Positions 44,557-51,203 of a stretch of DNA of 64,000 nt are shown in pieces. Position 1 is the stretch's first letter, and each line of letters begins with the position of its first letter. Source of the DNA: Novosphingobium fluoreni (lineage in GTDB: Bacteria > Pseudomonadota > Alphaproteobacteria > Sphingomonadales > Sphingomonadaceae); assembly GCF_014196615.1 (NCBI RefSeq), contig NZ_JACIDY010000005.1, positions 124,001 through 188,000 of the forward strand. The letters are read 5' to 3'. The position numbers and the translations under genes were made by a program. The notes beneath the pieces are model-generated. The model had not been told where the DNA came from. It saw only the letters and a program-made list of their open reading frames with translations, and did not search any database.

Positions 44557-44934
44557 ATGAACACCGAGCAGAAGCAGGCGGCGCTTATGAACGTCCAGCG
44601 CGAGATCGGCCGCATCGCCGCGGGAGGCGGCACTTTTCAGGATATCACGAAGGCGACCGACTACCGCGCTTTCACCCCGGCGCCGAAGGATGCCCGCCTG
44701 AAGATCGAGGGGCGAACCAAGACGGGTAATGAGTTGCCGTCGTTCGGTCGCTGGCTGCTGGTTCAGCCGGCAACGGGCCTACGCGCAGCGCTGATCACCG
44801 CGGCGAAAGCCGATCGTCAGTTCCCCCTGGACGGGACGGCCGACGACGTGCGGGCCCGGCTGAGCGCCTGCGGGGCGGAGGGCGATATGTTCGAGGCCCT
44901 CGACGATGCTGAACTCGATTGGTGCGCGCTGTGA
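44557..44934 (+). CDS. Phage protein with a YozE SAM-like C-terminal domain, SOS-box promoter
   Basis: This is a 125-residue protein. The N-terminal half (MNTEQKQAALMNVQREIGRI) is helical. The C-terminal half, FGRWLLVQPATGLRAALITAA then ADRQFPLDGTADDVRARL and FEALDDAELDW, resembles the YozE sterile-alpha-motif-like domain. Its molecular role is unknown. The ATG has AGAGG about 6 bases upstream, and the LexA-type box is the nearest upstream element. It overlaps the next gene by 4 bases and leads a short rightward operon of small phage genes. Confidence 0.62.
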   Translation: MNTEQKQAALMNVQREIGRIAAGGGTFQDITKATDYRAFTPAPKDARLKIEGRTKTGNELPSFGRWLLVQPATGLRAALITAAKADRQFPLDGTADDVRARLSACGAEGDMFEALDDAELDWCAL

Positions 44935-45146
44935 CCTCGACGACCCAGCCGGCTATCCGCTGGACGGCTATTGCCGATCTGCCGGAGCATCCGGAGTACG
45001 GCAACTACCTCGTATGGGTCACAGGAATGGGCGCGCGTGACGCGCAATGGCTTCCAGAGGGGGCAGGTGGGTGGCTGATCGAGCGTCGCTTGGTCCATCG
45101 CAACGTCGCCAGCCACTTCGCCCGCATCAATGAGCCGGAAGGCTGA
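44931..45146 (+). CDS. Hypothetical phage protein
   Basis: This 71-residue protein starts with a GTG overlapping the preceding stop (GTGA). It contains PEHPEYGNYLVWVTGMGARDAQWLPEG (partly quoted), a pattern of a small beta-rich domain, and ends INEPEG. No catalytic motif is seen. It belongs to the SOS-box operon and probably has a role before lysis, in the early or middle stage. Confidence 0.55.
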   Translation: MTSTTQPAIRWTAIADLPEHPEYGNYLVWVTGMGARDAQWLPEGAGGWLIERRLVHRNVASHFARINEPEG

Positions 45147-45167
45147 GCGCCTGACGCGCCTCCGGAC

Positions 45168-45407
45168 ATGCCCCGCGACCGTTTCAACATGCCGCTCGAT
45201 GAAGCGGTCGGCTATGCCAGTCACGTCAGGATCAAGTGCAATCCAGCCTCATGCATACCGCCTTGCTCGCACGAGGCGATCTGGCCGACATCGCTGCTCT
45301 ACGAGAGGCTGCCCAGGTGCCGGACGTATCGCGACTTCACCGAAAGGCTTGTGTGCAGCAGGTGTGAGCGGCGGGGCTGGCTGACGATCGAGCCGGCGGC
45401 ACGGTGA
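45168..45407 (+). CDS. Hypothetical phage protein with zinc-ribbon-like cysteines
   Basis: The 79-residue protein contains CNPASCIPPCSH and, 30 residues on, CSRCERRGW, a set of cysteines that could bind zinc. It otherwise resembles nothing I can name. It follows the previous gene by 21 bases and is read in the same direction. Confidence 0.5.
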   Translation: MPRDRFNMPLDEAVGYASHVRIKCNPASCIPPCSHEAIWPTSLLYERLPRCRTYRDFTERLVCSRCERRGWLTIEPAAR

Positions 45408-45470
45408 CATGGCAGAATGGTTTGATACGCTTTGGCTTGCGGATACCAGGGATACGATCAAAGATAGGCC

Positions 45471-45743
45471 ATGACTGACACCACCAAGATCCGCATTGCC
45501 CGAGCCCTGATGAAGCTGCGAAGCGGGGTGGATGACTTTGAGGCGTTGGACGCTGAGACACAGACGACCTTGCTGGCCGAGGCCGCCGTGGCGCTGGAAG
45601 CCGCGAGGGAACCCACACAGGCGATGATCGAGGCGGGCGTCGAGATCATCCAGAACGTTCATGCCGGGGAATCGGGTGCGGCTTTCGCGAGCGATGCGGC
45701 GAACACCTGGCGTTTCATGATGGATATCGCCGCGACGGAGTAA
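45471..45743 (+). CDS. Hypothetical phage protein
   Basis: This is a 90-residue helical, acidic protein (MTDTTKIRIARALMKLRSGVD; LLAEAAVALEAAREPTQAMIEAG, partly quoted). The phrase EPTQAMIEAG resembles a segment found in many small phage proteins of unknown function. It is the last rightward gene before the leftward late operon and converges with the SRAP gene. Confidence 0.5.
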   Translation: MTDTTKIRIARALMKLRSGVDDFEALDAETQTTLLAEAAVALEAAREPTQAMIEAGVEIIQNVHAGESGAAFASDAANTWRFMMDIAATE

Positions 45744-45761
45744 CCTGACGTTGCAAGATTG

Positions 45762-46373
45762 CTACTGCGCCCGCGCCTTGAACCACGGCTCGGCCGTCCG
45801 TTCGATGGTCAGAGGATCTGGGCACACCTGACATAGCTGGATCGCCTCATCGGGCGTGCCATCGGTCCACTGCGCCCAGTCCTCGTGCCGGAGTATGGTC
45901 GGCATTCGGTCGTGAACATCGGCCATCTGTTCGCAGCCGTCGACCATCACCATCGAATAGGCAGCACCCCATTCGTCCGTGCGTCGCCAGACGCCGGCCA
46001 CCGCGAACAGTTCGTGGCCCTCAAGCGCGTGCCATGTGCGCGTCATGCTGCCCTTGATGCCCTCCGCCTCGGCCCACGCCGTAACGGGGATCAGGCAACG
46101 CCTGCGGGCGAAGCTGTCGCGCCAGAACGGCGTGTTCAGCTTGTCTTCCCGGGCGTTGTTGACCGGCTTGGGCTTGAGGGGCGCGCCGGTCTTCTTGCTC
46201 TTGAGCACGAGAGGAAAGCCCCAGGTCATGGTGCCGACCTGTCCGTTCGCGACCACCAGGCCGGGATACCCGGGGTAGACCTCGTCGGCGAAGTTCGCGC
46301 CGACCTGCGGCTGCGCCCTGAACAGGCGGCCCACCTCATCGATCGGCTTGTTCATGCGATAGAGGTTGCACAT
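45762..46373 (-). CDS. SRAP family abasic-site-processing protein (YedK/HMCES-like)
   Basis: The 203-residue protein has the SRAP signature. The catalytic cysteine is at residue 2 (MCNLYRM), and NAREDKLNTPFWRDSFARRRCLIP carries the conserved Asn/Arg/Glu. The TWAEA-like glutamate and a histidine in HDRMPTIL complete the site. SRAP proteins form a thiazolidine crosslink with abasic DNA and are SOS-associated. Here the gene is prophage-borne at the left end of the late operon, head to tail with an SOS-type promoter module. It could protect single-stranded phage or host DNA during induction. Confidence 0.9.
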   Translation of the reverse strand: MCNLYRMNKPIDEVGRLFRAQPQVGANFADEVYPGYPGLVVANGQVGTMTWGFPLVLKSKKTGAPLKPKPVNNAREDKLNTPFWRDSFARRRCLIPVTAWAEAEGIKGSMTRTWHALEGHELFAVAGVWRRTDEWGAAYSMVMVDGCEQMADVHDRMPTILRHEDWAQWTDGTPDEAIQLCQVCPDPLTIERTAEPWFKARAQ

Positions 46374-46431
46374 GCGATCAGCATGATGCCCACCGCCACG
46401 AAGTCAACCGCAAGCGGCCCGCCGGTGAGCC

Positions 46432-47109
46432 TCACCGCATCGCGGCAGCAAGCTTCTCGTCGTACGCATACTTGCGGTACCCCGGTCCGTTGTACGCGGC
46501 GGCGAAGGCGCGGCAGGTGACCGGGTTCGCAGAAAGCTGGCGCAACTCGTCTACCAAGCCGAAGTGCTCGACGTAGCGCACGAACATTTCCAGCTGATCG
46601 CCCTCGCTCTGGGCCGAGGTCCAGGCCATCGCGAAGGGCGAGGGGTAGCCAAGCTCATCCCACCATTGCCCCAACACCTGGAACAGGCCCCACGAGCAGG
46701 ACTGGAACGCTGCGTCGACCTCACCGGTGGCGATCGCCTCACATAGTCGATCCCAACTGTCGACGATGCCGTCGCCGTTCGCATCGTTCGTGTAGCCACC
46801 CGCCTTACTCTGGCTGAACGGCGCGGGCGAGAACTTGCCGCCGGTAAGGCGGTGAAACAGGTGCCGCTCGTAGAGGATCTTTGGCATGCCCGCCTTGTCG
46901 TAGCCCTTGCCCGCCGCCTCGACTTGGCGGACCGCGCGGATCTGCGCGAGGGAGCAGCCCAGCCGGGTCGCGGCCTCCATCAGATCGCGATCGGTGAGGG
47001 CATTGGCCTGGAAGTTGGTGAAGCCGGCAAAGAGCGCGGCCTTGCTCGCCCGGCCGAATACGCCATCGTCCCCAGCGCCGATGCGGCGCTGCAGCTGCTT
47101 GATGTCCAT
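46432..47109 (-). CDS. Endolysin, N-acetylmuramidase (PF11860-type)
   Basis: This is a 225-residue protein. Residues about 1-45 form a peptidoglycan-binding-like start (MDIKQLQRRIGAGDDGVFG). The body matches the N-acetylmuramidase family: VEAAGKGYDKAGMPKILYERHLFHRLTGGKF contains the catalytic glutamate region. QSCSWGLFQVLGQWW and CRAFAAAYNGPGYRKYAYDEKL follow (partly quoted). It should cleave murein glycan strands for host lysis. The ATG has AAGGAT just upstream. No separate signal peptide is seen, so release should depend on a holin. Confidence 0.9.
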   Translation of the reverse strand: MDIKQLQRRIGAGDDGVFGRASKAALFAGFTNFQANALTDRDLMEAATRLGCSLAQIRAVRQVEAAGKGYDKAGMPKILYERHLFHRLTGGKFSPAPFSQSKAGGYTNDANGDGIVDSWDRLCEAIATGEVDAAFQSCSWGLFQVLGQWWDELGYPSPFAMAWTSAQSEGDQLEMFVRYVEHFGLVDELRQLSANPVTCRAFAAAYNGPGYRKYAYDEKLAAAMR

Positions 47110-47135
47110 GACTGATCCTTTCAGTTCGCGGGAGA

Positions 47136-47453
47136 TTAGTGGCCAGCGATTGCCGAGGCGGGCATGAACGACCAGTCCGCGAAGCAGTCGCCGAAGCCGA
47201 TGCCGAGCGTGAAGGCGATCCGCCCGTGATTATTTGTCTCAGGCTGCCCTATTTCCTCGACAGCAAATTCGGAAAGCACGTTATCGATTACTGCACGCGG
47301 TTCCGAAACTTGCTTCGCCCAAGGAATTGCTACGACATCAAAGTCTCGCTGCATTGAGCCATGCACCGCCAGCGCATAGCCGTGGGCCCGGGCGATCTCG
47401 GCAAACTGCGGATACAGTGCAGCATACCACGGCGCGAAGGTGGCAGGTTTCAT
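47136..47453 (-). CDS. Conserved phage protein in the lysis region
   Basis: The 105-residue protein begins MKPATFAPWYAALYPQFAEI and carries GYALAVHGSMQRDFDVVAIPW. This is a widespread small phage protein of unknown function, vaguely nucleotidyltransferase-like around its Asp residues. The start follows AAGGA closely. It lies between the membrane proteins and the endolysin. Confidence 0.65.
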   Translation of the reverse strand: MKPATFAPWYAALYPQFAEIARAHGYALAVHGSMQRDFDVVAIPWAKQVSEPRAVIDNVLSEFAVEEIGQPETNNHGRIAFTLGIGFGDCFADWSFMPASAIAGH

Positions 47454-47477
47454 GATAGTCCTTTCAGATAGCGCCCC

Positions 47478-47870
47478 TCAGGGCTTGCTGCCGGTGCCCA
47501 TGAAGGCGTCAAACCCCGCCTTGACCCGACCCATCACCGCCGACTTGGCGAAGCCGATGATGCCCGCGCCGGTCGCGCCGATGCCGATGCCGGTGATGCC
47601 GGCCTTGAGCAGGTCCAGCTGGTGCGCCTGGACCCACAGAACCGAGACGAGCAGGCAAAGAGCGCTGATCGCTATATCCAGGGCCCACTGGCCCTTGGTA
47701 TGCGCCTGCAGGCCGATCACCACGCGTGTGATGATGACGGCCATGATGCACACGACCATCGGCCCGGCGACGAACGGATAGCCCGCGATCCACCACACGA
47801 CCGGCTCACGTGCTGCAAAACTGCCCATAGCGGCGGCCCCCACTACCGCAAATGGCCTCACCGGAGGCAT
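47478..47870 (-). CDS. Small membrane protein, holin candidate
   Basis: The 130-residue product has about three hydrophobic helices (WWIAGYPFVAGPMVVCIMAVI; ALDIAISALCLLVSVLWV; LKAGITGIGIGATGAGIIGFA). Size, helices and position next to the endolysin suit a holin. The ATG at 47,870 overlaps the preceding gene by 13 bases. An alternative ATG at 47,828 has GTGGGGG upstream and would leave 116 residues. Confidence 0.6.
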   Translation of the reverse strand: MPPVRPFAVVGAAAMGSFAAREPVVWWIAGYPFVAGPMVVCIMAVIITRVVIGLQAHTKGQWALDIAISALCLLVSVLWVQAHQLDLLKAGITGIGIGATGAGIIGFAKSAVMGRVKAGFDAFMGTGSKP

Positions 47871-48412
47871 ACGGCTGCCAGTGCAGCGAAGAAGCTCAGA
47901 ACAACGACGATGATTGCGCGCAGCAGCTCAGGCCAGCGGCTCCACATGTCGACGGGTAGCGGGGCCTTGCGCAGCTGATGCTCGAGGCCAGGCTCACCCA
48001 GGATGGCCAGCGTCATCCATACGATACCGCAGCCCAGCGCGATCGGATCGATCCAGCGCTTTGCCATAATGACGCGGGCCGTGGTCACGGGATCGTCCTG
48101 GTTCCAGCCCCACAGGTTCAGCGCCTCCGCCCCGCAGCGCAGGCAAATGCCGGTAGCGGCAAGGAATAGGATCGCGCGGTAGATCGTCACCGGGTCTTTG
48201 GGGTGATCGTGGAACCGCTGGATCCACACCCGCCGCGCCTGCTTGCCTGCCATCATCGCGCCCAGGAACGTCATGGCCGTCATACCGAACAGGTTGAACA
48301 TGAAGAGCGAGACATCATCGTTGAAGGCGCGCGGGAACATCGAGGGCGGTCCTGATGCTACCGACCTGGCGGCGAGGCTTGTGGCGGCGTCGGCGAGGAT
48401 CGTGATGATCAT
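47858..48412 (-). CDS. Phage membrane protein
   Basis: This is a 184-residue protein with hydrophobic segments around residues 35-55 (FMFNLFGMTAMTFLGAMMAG), 80-90, 125-137 and 165-180 (IIVVVLSFFAALAAVCL). A second holin or anti-holin role is possible. The start codon overlaps the stop of a 9-residue frame that has the good ribosome binding site. Translation probably depends on coupling to that frame. Confidence 0.55.
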   Translation of the reverse strand: MIITILADAATSLAARSVASGPPSMFPRAFNDDVSLFMFNLFGMTAMTFLGAMMAGKQARRVWIQRFHDHPKDPVTIYRAILFLAATGICLRCGAEALNLWGWNQDDPVTTARVIMAKRWIDPIALGCGIVWMTLAILGEPGLEHQLRKAPLPVDMWSRWPELLRAIIVVVLSFFAALAAVCLR

Positions 48413-48438
48413 GCGGCACCCGTCAGGGGCTTTGCCAT
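48409..48438 (-). CDS. Possible 9-residue leader frame coupled to the membrane protein gene
   Basis: MAKPLTGAA is preceded by AAGGAG 6 bases upstream. Its TGA overlaps the ATG of the next gene (GCATGATC). The membrane-protein gene itself has no ribosome binding site. This is either a coupling leader or the front of a gene split by a frameshift. Confidence 0.35.
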   Translation of the reverse strand: MAKPLTGAA

Positions 48439-48488
48439 GTCAGTCTCCTTGGTTGAGAGGTGTTAGGCGATCAAAGCCGCAAGCTGAT

Positions 48489-49307
48489 TCAGGTGAACCG
48501 GGGCGCGTTGGTTGCATAATCCGCCGCCATCACTGCGTCCGCCTGTGCGACAAGGGAGAGCCCGGATGCAGCAGCTGAGACAGTCAGGTCTTCCTTGCCC
48601 ACACGGTACACAGTGCCCTTGTAGCCCGCGCCCAGCTTCGTCTTCTGCGCGGAAGTGTCGTACAGTGTCGCCGGACCCGATCCGGAGCTGACCAGTGCAC
48701 CATTGATGTACAAGCGCAGCGCGCTGCCAATGCGAGCCATGCCGACTTGTGTCGGCGCACCGAGACCTTGGCCGCTTGACCCGCTCAGAGTGTTGGCGAC
48801 CCCCGCAGCATTCGCAATCGAGATCCTCGGCGTTTTTCCGTCTGAATGCGTGGTGATGGATATCTGATCATTGCCCTCGTTGCCAAAGACGCCGTTGACC
48901 AAGATTTGCGGGTAGCCGGTGACGAAGCCCGCCGATGGCGTTTTGATCCACGCAAACTCAAGGAAATCATGATTGGAGGCATGAAGGCTGAATGCGCCAG
49001 CCCCACCCAGTTCGATCGAGGTTGTGGGCGCGCCGCCGCCGACCCCCGGCATTGATATGCCTGCCCTGCCAGGCAAGTTGACGATTGTGGCCGAACTTCC
49101 GATGAGAACAGCATCTGCGGCCCCGTCGACCATGTTCTTGAAGGTCGCGCCGGGGGCGAGGTTGCCATCGGCGTTCGGATTAGAATAGCTGCTTAGAAAG
49201 TCGAACAGGTACATCGAGCCTGGGTTAAGCACGATGTCGCGGTAAAGCTTTGGCAGGGTGGCGTCGGTGAAGTTGGTAGACAGGCGATCGATGATCGACA
49301 CAGCCAT
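48489..49307 (-). CDS. Putative tail fibre accessory/structural protein (LamG-like C-terminus)
   Basis: The 272-residue protein has a conserved start, DRLSTNFTDATLPKLYRDIV, and a beta-rich, Gly/Ser-rich remainder. RIGSALRLYINGALVSSGSG and TKLGAGYKG match the strand pattern of concanavalin-like (LamG) modules. The position right after the fibre genes suggests that it binds host surface glycans or caps the fibre. AAGGAGA precedes the ATG. Confidence 0.6.
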   Translation of the reverse strand: MAVSIIDRLSTNFTDATLPKLYRDIVLNPGSMYLFDFLSSYSNPNADGNLAPGATFKNMVDGAADAVLIGSSATIVNLPGRAGISMPGVGGGAPTTSIELGGAGAFSLHASNHDFLEFAWIKTPSAGFVTGYPQILVNGVFGNEGNDQISITTHSDGKTPRISIANAAGVANTLSGSSGQGLGAPTQVGMARIGSALRLYINGALVSSGSGPATLYDTSAQKTKLGAGYKGTVYRVGKEDLTVSAAASGLSLVAQADAVMAADYATNAPRFT

Positions 49308-49319
49308 GGAAAATCTCCT

Positions 49320-51203
49320 TCAGGCGTAAGGTGCGAGTAGCGGATTGGTGAGCCAGCCCTTCGCTTCAACGAAGGCCCAGTGAGCGGCACCAAGCACGGC
49401 ATATCCGGCCGTGTTGTAGTGAATGTTGTCGGAGCGCAGTGAAGACGGGGGCACGTCGCGGCCGTGATCGATCACGTCCTGAGCATTACCCGGGTCGTAC
49501 GCGGCGACAAGAATTGCGCGATCGTCGAAGTAATTGTCCGGCCATGCCGCAGCGAGGCGTGCGTTGTGCGCCATCAACGCGTTGTACCCGGATGCACCTT
49601 GGTACTCTGATGCGTAGTTCCCGTTCGGCACCGGGAGGACGACGAAGTGCTTCACCAGCGGTTTGTGCCACGCGACGATCTGCTGTGTGCGCAGAAAGGC
49701 GTCATCGCTCCAACCAGGAGCATCGAAGGCTACCCCGTTGATCGTATTGCGACCTACGCGAATGATCGCGATGAGCTCGTCGTTCGTGTTGTCGGCGAGC
49801 AGGGCAGGAGAGCCGGCCGGGCACGCTGCTGGCAAGGTCTGCCCGGCGTCAGGTGTGAAAACATAGCTTCCCCTCCAATCAGGAGCGGTGCCGCCGGTCT
49901 TTGTCACCGTTCCAACGATGCCAGCGATGGTCCGCTTCTGCGTCAGCGTGCCAGTGCCGAAGTTGCGCGAGAGGAAAGGTATGGACAGCGATGTGATCGT
50001 GTTGGACCCGCTGACGATCTGGTTGCTGGCAAACGTGACTAGCGGGTCCACGGCACCGATGAAGGCGGCTTCTCCCTCGGCTGTCGCACCAGGCTGTCCC
50101 AGGTTGACGAACGGCAGGCCGAAGTGCGCGCCGACGATTGCCACCGGCGCGTCCGTGACGGGGTTGGTTGCCCCAGTGGCAGCGGTCAAACTGTCGCCAG
50201 CTGCAACGAACGCTCGCCGAGGCATGACCGGGTGCTCGATCCACTCGCCGACGAACTGGTAATAAGGGATCGACGCGCCATGCCGGTCGGTCGAATAGAT
50301 CACCTTCGTGCCATCAACGCTACGCGACATCGAACTATTGCTTCCGACAGACGTGAGCTGCTTGCGAGCGCCAGAAGCTTTCGCAAAAGCGAACAGCTGT
50401 GAGCCTTCGCCAACCACCTGTGTGCAGACGATGTGATCGGCAAAGTCGAGCGATGCTTCAGTCGGAGCGATCGAGGGCGAGCGGAACGCCTTAGCCCAAA
50501 GGGATCCATCAACATACTGGATGAGGCCCCCGCGAAGTGATGTGTCCGCCGTGCCCCAAGCGACCGCCCTGCCGCGATGGTAGCGCTGCATCTTTGTGTC
50601 GATGACGTCTCCGGCCGCACCGAGCGGCAATTCTCCTTCTACACTGCCAAGCGCCAGAGTAGTCAGGCCATCTGGCCGCAGCTTCCATGCCAAGCCGTTC
50701 GCCACGCTAAGTACGACGCCAAGCTTACCCCGCAGGTAACCGTCGGTGGTTACAGCGTGCGAAATGCGGTTGGCTTGGTCGGCGACTGCTCTGACAACGC
50801 GCTTGCCTCCTATGAATTGTAGGACTTCGCTAGAGAGTCCGTCACCTTCAGGGCCTATGGGGAGGACGCCATTGGTCGAGCCCAGTGAAAGCTCGAAGAA
50901 CCCGTCCGCCCTGCGAGACCAAGTAAGCCCATTTGCAGCCGCTCCGATGCGGATTGCGAACTTGGCATAGTGGTATCCATCTTCTGTGGTGAACCAAGCT
51001 GCGCGACCGGTGCCATCCAGACCGCCCGCGACCACCTTCTTGCCGAAAGCGAAACGCTGCGTCGTATTGTCGGTAAGGTCGAGTATTTTGCGCTGATCGA
51101 CAGTCGTAAATCGCCTGTCCTCGGACTCCTCGACAAGTGCGGCATCAAGCAGCTTCTCGCCAGTAGCCGAATGCAGTTTCGCATAGATATCAGTCGTAGG
51201 CAT
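49320..51203 (-). CDS. Tail fibre/receptor-binding protein with GDSL-type SGNH hydrolase
   Basis: The 627-residue protein has an N-terminal region with two ~46-residue repeats (about 77-122 and 155-199, sharing ANGLxWxxRxDG and LGSxxGxLPxG). A C-terminal SGNH hydrolase domain starts at about residue 330. Block I is AAGDSLTAATGAT (Ser338), and the oxyanion glycine is in LGQPGATA. A block III-like segment is RVGRNTIN, and the final Asp-x-x-His is SDNIHYN. Such domains in phage fibres de-acetylate surface polysaccharide. The start overlaps the preceding stop by one base (TGATG). Confidence 0.82.
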   Translation of the reverse strand: MPTTDIYAKLHSATGEKLLDAALVEESEDRRFTTVDQRKILDLTDNTTQRFAFGKKVVAGGLDGTGRAAWFTTEDGYHYAKFAIRIGAAANGLTWSRRADGFFELSLGSTNGVLPIGPEGDGLSSEVLQFIGGKRVVRAVADQANRISHAVTTDGYLRGKLGVVLSVANGLAWKLRPDGLTTLALGSVEGELPLGAAGDVIDTKMQRYHRGRAVAWGTADTSLRGGLIQYVDGSLWAKAFRSPSIAPTEASLDFADHIVCTQVVGEGSQLFAFAKASGARKQLTSVGSNSSMSRSVDGTKVIYSTDRHGASIPYYQFVGEWIEHPVMPRRAFVAAGDSLTAATGATNPVTDAPVAIVGAHFGLPFVNLGQPGATAEGEAAFIGAVDPLVTFASNQIVSGSNTITSLSIPFLSRNFGTGTLTQKRTIAGIVGTVTKTGGTAPDWRGSYVFTPDAGQTLPAACPAGSPALLADNTNDELIAIIRVGRNTINGVAFDAPGWSDDAFLRTQQIVAWHKPLVKHFVVLPVPNGNYASEYQGASGYNALMAHNARLAAAWPDNYFDDRAILVAAYDPGNAQDVIDHGRDVPPSSLRSDNIHYNTAGYAVLGAAHWAFVEAKGWLTNPLLAPYA

